The notes beneath the pieces are model-generated. The model made no database searches and was not told where the DNA came from. It saw nothing but the letters and a program-made list of their open reading frames with translations. The position numbers and the translations under genes were made by a program. 64,000 nucleotides of DNA from positions 1 to 64,000 of the forward strand of contig JAEEVA010000006.1 in NCBI GenBank assembly GCA_016286995.1. Reading direction: 5' to 3'. The DNA is from Prevotella sp. (lineage in GTDB: Bacteria > Bacteroidota > Bacteroidia > Bacteroidales > Bacteroidaceae). Each line of letters opens with the position of its first letter. Within the stretch, counting starts at the first letter, position 1. Shown here one piece after another: positions 52,016-59,968 of the stretch.

Positions 52016-53209
52016 ATGGAATACAACATCAAAGAATTCGATGAGATACGGCCGTATGAACCGTCGGAGATGAAGCAGGCCTTCAACGACCTGCTTAACG
52101 ACCGCCAGTTTTCATTGATGCTGAAGGGCTTCGTTCCGTGGCTACCCAAGGGTGTGCGCAATGGTCTGCTGAAGCTGGCCTTTATCGGCGTGAAAACCCC
52201 TCTCGACTTCCAGCTGCGTTTCATGAAACCCATCGTGTGGCATATTATTCGCAAACATACCGACGGTTGTACTTTTGACGATACGGCTATTAGCAATCAG
52301 TTATTAGCAGTTAGCCAACAGCCAAAAGCTAATAGCCAAAAGCTAACAGCCCGCTATACTTTCGTCAGCAACCACCGCGATATCGTCCTCGATTCGGCAT
52401 TCCTTGACGTTCTGTTGAACAAGCACCACTATCCCACAACTGTCGAGATAGGCATAGGTGACAATCTGCTCATCTATCCCTGGATCAAGCGTCTGGTACG
52501 CATGAACAAGGCCTTCACCGTGCGTCGCGGACTCACCGCCCACGAGATGATGCGCTCCTCACAGCTCATGAGCCGCTACATCCACTATGCCGTCACACAG
52601 AAGCACGAGAATATCTGGATAGCGCAGCGCGAAGGGCGTGCCAAGGATTCCGACGACCGCACTCAGGACAGTGTCCTCAAGATGCTGGCCATGGGCGGCG
52701 ACCTCCGCGAGCTCAACATCGTTCCTCTCACCATCAGCTACGAGTACGACCCCTGCGACTATCTGAAAGCCCAGGAGATGCAACAGAAGCGCGACAACCC
52801 GTCGTTCAAGAAGAGCCGTCAGGACGACCTCGACAACATGCAGACAGGCATCTTCGGCTATAAGGGACGCGTCCACTACCATTGTGCCGCACCCATCAAC
52901 ACCTGGATTGACGAGCTGGCCGCCCTGCCTCGTAATGAGTTCTACCATGAGCTGGCCGACCGCATGGACCGCGAGATCCATCGCGGCTACACCCTCTATC
53001 CATGCAACTATATCGCCCTTGACGAGCTGGAAGGTGGCAATGGCTTAGCCGATCACTATACGCAGCAGGATGTCGAACGCTTCAACAGCTATTTGCAGGG
53101 ACAGTTGGACAAGATCAAGATTCCCAACAAGGACGACGCCTTCCTGCGCACCGCCATGCTTACCATGTATGCTAATCCCCTGCGAAACTATTTAAGAATA
53201 AAAGAATAA
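52016..53209 (+). CDS. PlsC-like acyltransferase with in-frame repeat
   Basis: This 397 aa protein is a lysophosphatidate-type acyltransferase. The HX4D motif is FVSNHRDIVLDSAF, and REGRAKDSDDRTQ corresponds to the EGxR phosphate-binding block. Between HTDGCTFDD and YTFVSNHRD, 22 residues (AISNQLLAVSQQPKANSQKLTA) are encoded by an inverted array at 52286-52350, right before the catalytic histidine. Family members transfer acyl groups to glycerophospholipids or ornithine-type lipids; substrate unknown. The last residues (LRIKE) come from another A-rich array. Confidence 0.87.
   Translation: MEYNIKEFDEIRPYEPSEMKQAFNDLLNDRQFSLMLKGFVPWLPKGVRNGLLKLAFIGVKTPLDFQLRFMKPIVWHIIRKHTDGCTFDDTAISNQLLAVSQQPKANSQKLTARYTFVSNHRDIVLDSAFLDVLLNKHHYPTTVEIGIGDNLLIYPWIKRLVRMNKAFTVRRGLTAHEMMRSSQLMSRYIHYAVTQKHENIWIAQREGRAKDSDDRTQDSVLKMLAMGGDLRELNIVPLTISYEYDPCDYLKAQEMQQKRDNPSFKKSRQDDLDNMQTGIFGYKGRVHYHCAAPINTWIDELAALPRNEFYHELADRMDREIHRGYTLYPCNYIALDELEGGNGLADHYTQQDVERFNSYLQGQLDKIKIPNKDDAFLRTAMLTMYANPLRNYLRIKE
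52286..52350. repeat. Inverted array inside the acyltransferase gene
   Basis: GCTATTAGC and GTTATTAGCAGTTAGC face GCTAATAGCC and GCTAACAGC. Units match the array at the end of the pdxA gene (36112-36139). Confidence 0.85.
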
Positions 53210-53247
53210 AAAATAAAAGAATAAAACAATAAAGTGTAGAGTGAAGA

Positions 53248-53907
53248 ATGAACTATATTAAACTGTTTCCTTGTTTCATTCTGTTCCTTTGTCTATCCTG
53301 CGAGGCTGACAGCTATGAGAAAGGTGAGGGCGAGTATTCCCTCACACAAGCCGATATGGCCGATCTCACTGTCGACCAGCAGAAGCATGCTGTCAGTTTC
53401 CTGACCGACGACGGTGCCGGCTATCAGCTCACCAATCCCTTCACCGCCCAGTGGATAGCCACCGCCGACACCACCTATCGTACTATTATATATTATAATA
53501 AGGTAAAGGAAGGCTTTGCCGAGGTCAAGGGCGCAACCCACGTTGTCACCCTGTCTCCCATCCCCCATTGGCGGCTTAAAGCACAACCACAAGACCCCGT
53601 CGACATTGAGAGTCTCTGGCTCGCCCCCAATGGCCGCTATCTGAATGTCGCCCTGCTGCTCAAGACCGGGCGCATCAGCGATGAAGAGCTTCCCCACAAT
53701 GTCTCACTGGCTCAGGACACTGTTATCAGCCATACCAACGGTTGTCGCACCGTCCACTACCGTCTGCTCCACAGTCAGAACGGCATACCCCAATACTACA
53801 CTAACCGCCGCTACATCAGCATCCTCTTGCCGCAGCCCCAGCCCGACACCATCCACCTCACTCTCCAAACCTACAACGGCCCATTGCACCGCACCATCAG
53901 CCGGTGA
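53248..53907 (+). CDS. Putative lipoprotein, NigD-like
   Basis: This 219 aa protein has a lipoprotein signal (MNYIKLFPCFILFLCLSCEA, lipobox LSCE). The mature part is beta-rich, with YLNVALLLKTGRI and YYTNRRYISILLP, which suggests a NigD-like or related Bacteroidota fold, but I do not recognise it firmly. It is the last gene of the PASTA-rluD-ddl run, 38 bp after the acyltransferase; the gap is another A-rich array followed by GAGTGAAGAATGAAC. Function unknown. Confidence 0.6.
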   Translation: MNYIKLFPCFILFLCLSCEADSYEKGEGEYSLTQADMADLTVDQQKHAVSFLTDDGAGYQLTNPFTAQWIATADTTYRTIIYYNKVKEGFAEVKGATHVVTLSPIPHWRLKAQPQDPVDIESLWLAPNGRYLNVALLLKTGRISDEELPHNVSLAQDTVISHTNGCRTVHYRLLHSQNGIPQYYTNRRYISILLPQPQPDTIHLTLQTYNGPLHRTISR

Positions 53908-54089
53908 AATAGTACAGCTGTGACCAACTGTTTCTACCAGATTGATTTTTACAATTAGTTTGACTTAATGTTAATTTTACCTAAATCGACATAGCTTGCG
54001 GCAGGGTAGCTATGGGCGAGCAGCCTGTTCTCTTTGAATTAGCCCGCCATTCTCTCGGAGTGCGCGCCTTTCGCGGTATTTTATCTCCC

Positions 54090-54137
54090 ATATTTGCCCA
54101 AAAAGTTTCAAATGCAAACTTTTTGGGCAAATTATTT
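54090..54137. repeat. Hairpin repeat, copy A
   Basis: ATTTGCCCAAAAAGTTT and its perfect reverse complement around the loop CAAATGC. Copy B at 55014-55061 matches over 48 bp with one difference. Confidence 0.9.
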
Positions 54138-54245
54138 TCACCTTTGGTGAATTTTTTCACGACTCATCATTGCATCGCCACACTTTGCACCTTCAGGTCA
54201 AAGAAAGTAAAAATAAACTTTTTCTTTGATTTCGCTGCTCAAAAA

Positions 54246-54277
54246 TTTGGTTTTCTCAATATTAATTCGTACTTTTG
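54246..54277 (+). promoter_or_regulatory. Promoter of the toxin-antitoxin pair
   Basis: TTTG (54246-54249), 20 bp, TACTTTTG (54270-54277). The 37 bp block 54245-54281 is repeated exactly at 55058-55094. Confidence 0.7.
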
Positions 54278-54324
54278 CTGCGTTGAATTAACTCTGGTTC
54301 TAACAAGTTTGTTTCAAAAGGAAT

Positions 54325-54639
54325 ATGTGTACGTTTGTTTTGGATGATCAGTTGGTGCAGAAAGCAGAACGTTCTTTGAACGGTTTGTCGTTGCAAGTTT
54401 GGCTTCAGCAACAGGTTGAAGCTTTGGTACATCGTCATGCTTTAGACGTTGCAGAGACAGCTACACAAATGAGGAAAGTGAAGGTTAGACGACGTGCAGA
54501 AAAGGCTCCAAACGACGCAGAATTAGCGATGCGTTTTGCTGATAAACCTATGCCGCCCATGCCAGAAGAAACGTCATGGAAGGATATAATTGATGCCAAC
54601 GTAGGCAAAACCATTAAACCTGTTGAAAAATGGCTGTAA
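54325..54639 (+). CDS. Probable antitoxin of a type II TA pair
   Basis: This 104 aa protein starts MCTFVLDDQLVQKAERSLNG, a short strand and helix as in ribbon-helix-helix antitoxins, followed by a basic stretch (KVKVRRRAEK) and a C-terminal tail (SWKDIIDANVGKTIKP) that could wrap a toxin. The next gene overlaps it by 10 bp. Together with the MazF-like second gene this is the normal order of a type II module. I do not recognise the family with certainty. Confidence 0.7.
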   Translation: MCTFVLDDQLVQKAERSLNGLSLQVWLQQQVEALVHRHALDVAETATQMRKVKVRRRAEKAPNDAELAMRFADKPMPPMPEETSWKDIIDANVGKTIKPVEKWL

Positions 54640-54992
54640 ATAGAGTTTGTCAGCGCGAAATCATCGAGGTTCCTTATCAATTGCCAGATGGAAGTGTAAA
54701 ACCACACATGGCATTGGTTTTGTCAACAGACAAATTGCAAGATGCTGAAGATGGAATGTTCTATGCCGTTCTTATTTCTTCAAAGAATTATAACCCGGAG
54801 TTCACAATGGAGATACAAAACGAATGGCTTCTTAAACCTCTGCCTAAACAGTCATACTTTGTTACTCATATTGTTTCGTATTATCGTACTGATGAGGTCA
54901 TACAGTCGTTCAATAACTATGTGAAAGCAGCGTATTTTGACGCAATTATGAATAAGGTCATCTTAAGTATGTTCGACATAGAGTTGGAGTGA
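54630..54992 (+). CDS. Probable MazF/PemK-like toxin
   Basis: This 120 aa protein has the strand pattern of MazF/PemK/CcdB-fold toxins: QREIIEVPYQLPDGSVKPHMALVLST resembles the usual GDIVxV...KxRPALVLS, followed by FYAVLISSKNY and SYFVTHIVSYY. MazF toxins are endoribonucleases; the conserved Arg after the first loop is replaced (KPHMA rather than RPA), so activity is uncertain. It overlaps the upstream gene by 10 bp and the module is bounded by repeats. Confidence 0.65.
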   Translation: MAVNRVCQREIIEVPYQLPDGSVKPHMALVLSTDKLQDAEDGMFYAVLISSKNYNPEFTMEIQNEWLLKPLPKQSYFVTHIVSYYRTDEVIQSFNNYVKAAYFDAIMNKVILSMFDIELE

Positions 54993-55013
54993 CAATGTCA
55001 ATAGACTATTTTT

Positions 55014-55061
55014 ATATTTGCCCAAGAAGTTTCAAATGCAAACTTTTTGGGCAAATTATTT
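55014..55061. repeat. Hairpin repeat, copy B
   Basis: Same as copy A at 54090-54137 with one A-to-G change in the left arm. Here the promoter block follows directly. Confidence 0.9.
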
Positions 55062-55090
55062 GGTTTTCTCAATATTAATTCGTACTTTTG
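55059..55090 (+). promoter_or_regulatory. Promoter of the first secreted-protein unit
   Basis: TTTG (55059-55062), 20 bp, TACTTTTG (55083-55090), identical to the TA promoter over 37 bp. It lies about 350 bp before the ATG at 55447. Confidence 0.6.
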
Positions 55091-55446
55091 CTGCCGAATA
55101 GTGTTCGGTTGCGAGTGATTTCTTGCTGAATCGTCACTTTTCGCGCGAGTGGGAAGGACCCACTCGGAGGAGCGTTGCGCTTCGATCTTGTGTATGGAAA
55201 TCTGGTAAATTTCAAATGTAAACAAGGCGGAGATGACAACGGCTCACGCTTAGTATGGCGTGGGCTGATTGTATCTATATCTTTTTACATCGGTTTACCA
55301 GAGCCGCCATACAGGGATGTGGAGCATTTCAGTTCCACGCTCTGTTGTATATATATTAATAAGGTGTAGCCGAGGAGGGACTGGAGGGGCTACGTGGGAG
55401 AATATAAGTACAATATTATTATACTAACAATTTAAATCAAAACGTT

Positions 55447-57543
55447 ATGAAAAAACTATTTTTACTTAAATCATTGCTCCTGCTATGTGCCCTTGTAGCA
55501 GGCAGTTCGAGTGTGTGGGCAACAGAATTAGAAATCGCATTAAATAATCTTTATCAAGGAAGTACAAAGGTAACTGCTAAAACAGTTATATCCACAAGTG
55601 GTGAATCATTAACCTTTAATGATGAAGACGGGTTGTTCACAATAAAAATAACTCGCAACAGTGGTAATCAGCCAGGTTTTTATACATCTAGTGGTTATCT
55701 GAGATTTTACAACACTGATGTTGTTGAAGTTGAGTCTGTAGGAGGAGATTTAATTTCAAGTATTGCAATTACCAAGAATGGATCAACGGCTGTTGCTGTT
55801 ACAGTATCACCAGGAACATTAAACTCAGAATCTTGGTCAGGTTCTGCTTCAAAAGTGACATTTACTGGTACCGGTACGAATAAATGGGATAAGTTAACAA
55901 TAAACTATGCTCCCGCTAGTACCGATCCTGCAATCTCACTCAGCGCGAATTCGCTTGAGTTTGGTCAAGTAGAGGCCACTGGTAGCAAAAAGATGACTTT
56001 TACCGTTACTCCTTCTAACTTGACGGCAGGACTAACTCTGTCAACAAACAATGCTAAATACACTGTTTCGCCGACAAGTATTGCTGCAACTGCTACAGGC
56101 GCACAGACAATTACTGTTACTGCAAGCCCAACATCTGTAAACGATAATATGACAGGTAAAGTTATTATCAGTGGAGATGACTTTACAGATGATACAGAGG
56201 TTTCTCTTACAACTACCGTTATCAGAAAGGATGCTGGTATTTATTTCGATCCTACATCAGTTGAATTGACTCAAGGTGAGACATTCACTGCTCCAACCTT
56301 CAACAACCCCAACAGTCTGACAGGTGTCGTCTTTACCTCTACCTATGATGCTGTTGCTACTGTTTCAGATGCTGGCGCCATTACTCTCGGCAATAGTACA
56401 GGTACTGCTGTCATTAAGGCTACTTTTGCCCAAACAGATGTTTACAATGCTGGTGAAGCTACTTGCACCATTACCGTAAATCCTGCTGGCGTAACTCCTG
56501 AGCCCAGTGCAGGTGGTTATTACGAGAAGGTGACGTCTACTGAAGATTTGGAAGATGGTGATTACTTGATAGTTTACGAAACAGGCGAAGTCGCATTAGA
56601 TGGAAATCTTTCAAGCAATAATGTAGATGCCTCAAATAATACGATATCCGTAACTTTTGATAGCGATGATAATATTGAAGTAACAAGTGAAACTGAGGCA
56701 GCAGAGTTTGAAATTAAAGCGATGACTGGTGGTCATTCTATCAAGAGTAAGTCTCAATCATATTATTTGACTCATACAGGTTCCAGCAATACTCTTAACA
56801 CCAGCTCTAGTGCTGTAGCAAATGATATTTCATTCTCCGGAGGTAATGCAGCTATTAAAGTTGGTAATTATAATATCCGTTATAACTCTGCTTCTGGACA
56901 AGAGCGTTTCCGTTATTACACAACAACTGCCAATGTACAGCTCTATAAGAAAGTCGCTAGCCAAAGCCCCTCAAGCATTGACGTCTATGTAAGTGCTGCA
57001 GGTTTCGCCACATACGCAAGCAATTTCGACCTTGACTACGCTGGCTCTGGTCTGGTAGCTTACAAGGCAGTTGAGGATAATGGTGACATCAAGTTTGAAG
57101 AGGTAACGAAGGTTCCTGCTGGCGCAGGCGTTCTGCTTCGTGCATCAGATGGTGGTGGACAGAATTACGCTGTATCTACTACTACTTCTTCTGAAACTGA
57201 GGATATGACGGACAACAAGTTCGTGCGTGGTACAGGAGCTGCTGTCGCTTCTAACGATGGTGCAGGTAATTACAACTACATCCTGAATGTGGTGAACAAC
57301 GAGATTGGTTTCTATCGTGCTGCTGGCAATACTGTCGCAACGAACCGTGCCTATATCCATACAACGGTTAATCCTTCGTCAGGCGCTATCCAGTTCAACT
57401 TTGATGAGGCTACAGGCATCCACTCAATTGATAATGGACAATTGACAATGGATAATAAGATTTATAACCTCAATGGTCAGCGCGTAGCTCAGCCGACAAA
57501 GGGCCTCTACATCGTGAATGGCAAAAAAGTTATTATGAAGTAA
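55447..57543 (+). CDS. Secreted Ig-like protein with YNLxGQ tail (unit 1)
   Basis: This 698 aa protein has a signal peptide (about 1-25, ending SVWA), a beta-rich region, Ig-like (Big_2-type) repeats with SATVS-like patterns (GVVFTSTYDAVATVSDAGAITLG), a further beta domain (EDLEDGDYLIVYETG), and a C-terminal module (AAGFATYASNFDLDY ... VTKVPAGAGVLLRA) ending in KIYNLNGQRV...KGLYIVNGKK. The module and tail are shared with 57986 and the CE12-CE8 esterase. Four heptamers encode SIDNGQLTMDN just before the tail. No catalytic domain is seen; a surface or secreted binding role is likely. The peptide gene at 57605 follows after 61 bp. Confidence 0.82.
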   Translation: MKKLFLLKSLLLLCALVAGSSSVWATELEIALNNLYQGSTKVTAKTVISTSGESLTFNDEDGLFTIKITRNSGNQPGFYTSSGYLRFYNTDVVEVESVGGDLISSIAITKNGSTAVAVTVSPGTLNSESWSGSASKVTFTGTGTNKWDKLTINYAPASTDPAISLSANSLEFGQVEATGSKKMTFTVTPSNLTAGLTLSTNNAKYTVSPTSIAATATGAQTITVTASPTSVNDNMTGKVIISGDDFTDDTEVSLTTTVIRKDAGIYFDPTSVELTQGETFTAPTFNNPNSLTGVVFTSTYDAVATVSDAGAITLGNSTGTAVIKATFAQTDVYNAGEATCTITVNPAGVTPEPSAGGYYEKVTSTEDLEDGDYLIVYETGEVALDGNLSSNNVDASNNTISVTFDSDDNIEVTSETEAAEFEIKAMTGGHSIKSKSQSYYLTHTGSSNTLNTSSSAVANDISFSGGNAAIKVGNYNIRYNSASGQERFRYYTTTANVQLYKKVASQSPSSIDVYVSAAGFATYASNFDLDYAGSGLVAYKAVEDNGDIKFEEVTKVPAGAGVLLRASDGGGQNYAVSTTTSSETEDMTDNKFVRGTGAAVASNDGAGNYNYILNVVNNEIGFYRAAGNTVATNRAYIHTTVNPSSGAIQFNFDEATGIHSIDNGQLTMDNKIYNLNGQRVAQPTKGLYIVNGKKVIMK
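57425..57452. repeat. Heptamer array before the tail of unit 1
   Basis: CAATTGA, TAATGGA, CAATTGA, CAATGGA in exact 7 bp steps, encoding part of IDNGQLTMDN. It occupies the same place, just before YNL, as the array in the esterase gene. Confidence 0.85.
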
Positions 57544-57604
57544 TTTCTGATAATTTCCCATAATTTCTTTCAAAACAATAATAAACAAATAACTGACAAC
57601 GATT

Positions 57605-57760
57605 ATGAAAAAATCATATATTAATCCGGAATTACAGGTTATAGTCATGGAAACCGCAGGTATGCTTGCTCTGTCAGATCCTAGACTTAAGGATGGTAAT
57701 GCAGTAGGTCCAGGTATGGCTCCCGGCTATGACTTCGACGAAGACGAAGAGGACTATTAA
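57605..57760 (+). CDS. Small acidic-tailed peptide gene (unit 1)
   Basis: 51 aa: MKKSYINPELQVIVMETAG, then MLALSDP and a glycine-rich middle, ending YDFDEDEEDY. The start context (CAACGATTATG) is the same as at 60029. It is preceded by a conserved spacer after the large secreted protein and followed by a strong terminator, so the pair forms one operon. N-terminal half and acidic end are conserved with the 52 aa peptide at 60029; no signal peptide. Function unknown. Confidence 0.8.
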   Translation: MKKSYINPELQVIVMETAGMLALSDPRLKDGNAVGPGMAPGYDFDEDEEDY

Positions 57761-57769
57761 TTAACTTTC

Positions 57770-57801
57770 ACCGCTCAGAGGGGACAGCCCCTCTGGGCGG
57801 T
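57770..57801 (+). terminator. Terminator of unit 1
   Basis: A 14 bp stem, ACCGCTCAGAGGGG with CCCCTCTGGGCGGT (one wobble) around ACAG, followed by GGTTT. Confidence 0.85.
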
Positions 57802-57821
57802 GGTTTAATATCTCTAAGCAA

Positions 57822-57862
57822 GTAAAACGATTCATATTACAATGTGAATTCACTCGTTTTAC
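57822..57862. promoter_or_regulatory. Palindromic site upstream of unit 2
   Basis: GTAAAACGA (57822) and TCGTTTTAC (57854) are 9-bp inverted arms around the perfect palindrome GTGAATTCAC (57844-57853). A regulator site is possible. Confidence 0.4.
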
Positions 57863-57866
57863 AAAG

Positions 57867-57932
57867 CAAATTCACTGAATTTGGTCACCAATTTCACTGA
57901 ATTTGGTCAGCAAATTCACTGAATTTGGATTC
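57867..57932. repeat. Three 22-bp iterons upstream of unit 2
   Basis: CAAATTCACTGAATTTGGTC-type units at 57867, 57889 and 57911, exact 22 bp period, each containing the near-palindrome AATTCACTGAATT. 22 bp is about two helical turns, so the sites would line up on one DNA face. Confidence 0.8.
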
Positions 57933-57985
57933 TCGAATAACAAACAATATTTACTAACAACATTAATTTTAAAAAACAAATCAAA

Positions 57986-59968
57986 ATGAAAAAGAAACTA
58001 TTAACTTTAGTGGCGCTGCTAACAACGGTAGTTAGTGGGGCGTGGGGACAAGATTATATTTGGACCTTTAGAGCTACGGACATTAAAAATGAAGCGAGTT
58101 TTGTCACCAATGGAGAAAACACTTTTATTGCTGCCGATGGTACAACCGAATTGATTTATAGGGCTAATTCAACGAGCGATGCTCTAAACACAATAAATGA
58201 GACCATTGGAGGTGTGACATATACTAGTGAATTGGTCTTAAATGGTAAGTGTAGTTCAAGTCGTTATATAAAGTTGCCATCAATATCTGGAGATGGCACA
58301 ATCACTGTTGTTTCAGGAACATCCAAAAGTGCTAGACCTATATATCTTGCCACTACAGAAAATGGAACAGATATTGAAATATCAAGCAGTGCAGATTTAA
58401 AAACAGTACATTCAAAGGAGGTGACTGGTCTTAATGCCGATAACACATATTATATTAATGTGGCGAGCGGTGGGCATAGCATTGTTGCAATTATGTGGAG
58501 TCCTGCAGATACTCGAGATCCTCTTACCTTGTCATTTACTCCCAATGATAAAATAATTGGTGTTGGCAACACTCTCGCAACATCATTAAGTTGGTTTGAA
58601 GACACAAGCAATGAAAATGCCAAATACAGTGTGTCGTATGCATCTAATGATGAGACTATTGCTACTGTAAACTCAAGCGGTGTTATCACAGGTGAGGCTG
58701 AAGGTACAGCGACTATTACCGCAACAGTTACAGCTACTGCTGATGCAACTTATAAAACGACAACTGCTACAATTACTGTTAATGTAGTAAAAACCTTGGA
58801 CAAGGCTTCTGCAATAGTTGTTCCAGATGGAACACTTGATTTGTCAGATGCAGCTACTTCATCCGCTATGTTGAATAATGGAACATGGTCACAAGATGTT
58901 GCTTTATTTGGTAATAATAATGATGGCAACTATATGACTTTTACTGTATATAGTGGGTATCAGTCAAGAGCTACCCAGACTTGGTCGAGTGTTTCAACAG
59001 ACGGAACGAACTATGGCGCATCAACAAATGTTACATGGGATGCTGTTGGAGCTTTTAAAGGTAGCTCAGCTTATACTGTGGCAAAGGCAGCGACTTCTAG
59101 AGTAGAAGATCGTTCATATACTTATTATTCATATAGAGTAACGGGAGTTTCTAAAGTCCAAGCACTTGTTAAATCTGCTAATAAAAGTCTTAATGTTGTG
59201 TTGGCAGCATTTGAAATGAATGATAATACACCTGCAACCTCAACTATGCTCTATACTAAGGATAAATCAAATACTGTAACTACCAAATCGCTTGAATTAG
59301 ATAAAACCAAGACCTATTTGATAGCCTTATACGGAGAAGGAGCTTCAAACAATCAATTGTTCGAAATGGCACTGTTCTACGATGCCTCAGTACAGTTATA
59401 CGAAACCATCGCTACTGGTTCTGGTAAGACGTGGGGTACATACGTTACTACAACAGACCTCAATCTCACGACGGTATCTAATCAAATTACTGCTTATATA
59501 ATTCCTGGATTGAATGCGACTAGCACTGCAGTTGAGACGGAGGAAGTTACTCAGATACCTGCAGGTTCACCGATACTTTTCCAGACGGCTACAGCTGGCA
59601 GCTCAGTAAATGTGCCTGTTGCTACATCTACTCCGGAAGCCCTTGGCACTAATTGTCTTAAAGCCGGAACTGGTGGTGAAATTGCAGCTGGTACAGGAAC
59701 CGTTTCACGCTATGTGCTGAGCAGTGGTGTATTTAAGCTCATTGATGATGTGCTCCCCACCGTCCCCAAGAACAAAGCTTATCTTGAGATAGATACTGGC
59801 AGCGGCGCTCCTGAATTATCAATTGGATACAGTGAAACGACGGGCATTGATGCAGTGACAAAATCGCAGCTTACGGAAACCGTTGTGTACAACCTGAACG
59901 GACAGCGCGTTGCTCAGCCCACCAAGGGCCTGTACATCGTGAACGGCAAAAAAATTATTATGAAGTAA
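57986..59968 (+). CDS. Secreted Ig-like protein with YNLxGQ tail (unit 2)
   Basis: This 660 aa protein has a signal peptide (about 1-21, ending SGAWG), a beta-rich N-terminal half, a Big_2-type Ig repeat (YSVSYASNDETIATVNSSGVITG), another beta domain and the C-terminal module (WGTYVTTTDLNLTTV ... VTQIPAGSPILFQT ... NKAYLEI) ending VVYNLNGQRV...KGLYIVNGKK. It parallels the protein of unit 1 but differs in the N-terminal half, so an old duplication or shared modular build is likely. No enzyme motif seen. The peptide gene at 60029 follows after 60 bp. Confidence 0.82.
   Translation: MKKKLLTLVALLTTVVSGAWGQDYIWTFRATDIKNEASFVTNGENTFIAADGTTELIYRANSTSDALNTINETIGGVTYTSELVLNGKCSSSRYIKLPSISGDGTITVVSGTSKSARPIYLATTENGTDIEISSSADLKTVHSKEVTGLNADNTYYINVASGGHSIVAIMWSPADTRDPLTLSFTPNDKIIGVGNTLATSLSWFEDTSNENAKYSVSYASNDETIATVNSSGVITGEAEGTATITATVTATADATYKTTTATITVNVVKTLDKASAIVVPDGTLDLSDAATSSAMLNNGTWSQDVALFGNNNDGNYMTFTVYSGYQSRATQTWSSVSTDGTNYGASTNVTWDAVGAFKGSSAYTVAKAATSRVEDRSYTYYSYRVTGVSKVQALVKSANKSLNVVLAAFEMNDNTPATSTMLYTKDKSNTVTTKSLELDKTKTYLIALYGEGASNNQLFEMALFYDASVQLYETIATGSGKTWGTYVTTTDLNLTTVSNQITAYIIPGLNATSTAVETEEVTQIPAGSPILFQTATAGSSVNVPVATSTPEALGTNCLKAGTGGEIAAGTGTVSRYVLSSGVFKLIDDVLPTVPKNKAYLEIDTGSGAPELSIGYSETTGIDAVTKSQLTETVVYNLNGQRVAQPTKGLYIVNGKKIIMK

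Larger units (their letters stand above)
53908..54324. other. Intergenic region with repeat copy A and TA promoter
   Basis: No gene is supported. It holds the 17-bp-arm hairpin (54092-54132), a smaller hairpin TTCACCtttGGTGAA followed by six T (54137-54157), a further inverted repeat near 54199-54229, and the promoter TTTG-N20-TACTTTTG (54246-54277). The hairpin and promoter blocks recur at 55014-55094. Confidence 0.65.
54993..55446 (+). other. Repeat copy B, promoter and long structured leader
   Basis: No gene is supported. After the repeat copy B (55014-55094) the predicted leader of about 350 nt holds several hairpins: CGAGTGGG/CCCACTCG (55146-55166), CACGC/GCGTG (55245-55262), GTGGA/TCCAC (about 55319-55338) and GTAGCC/GGCTAC (55366-55393). 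TGGTAAA (55203) can pair with TTTACCA (55294), and TATGGCG (55254) with CGCCATA (55305), in conflict with the CACGC stem. Confidence 0.55.

Noticed and set aside
54012..54347. 111-codon open frame before the antitoxin gene
   Set aside because: It runs through the hairpin repeat, the T-run hairpin and the promoter of the TA pair, and has no protein-like features.
55175..55369. 64-codon open frame in the leader before unit 1
   Set aside because: It lies across the paired segments of the leader, has a poor start context and no family features. A short regulatory ORF cannot be excluded but is not supported.
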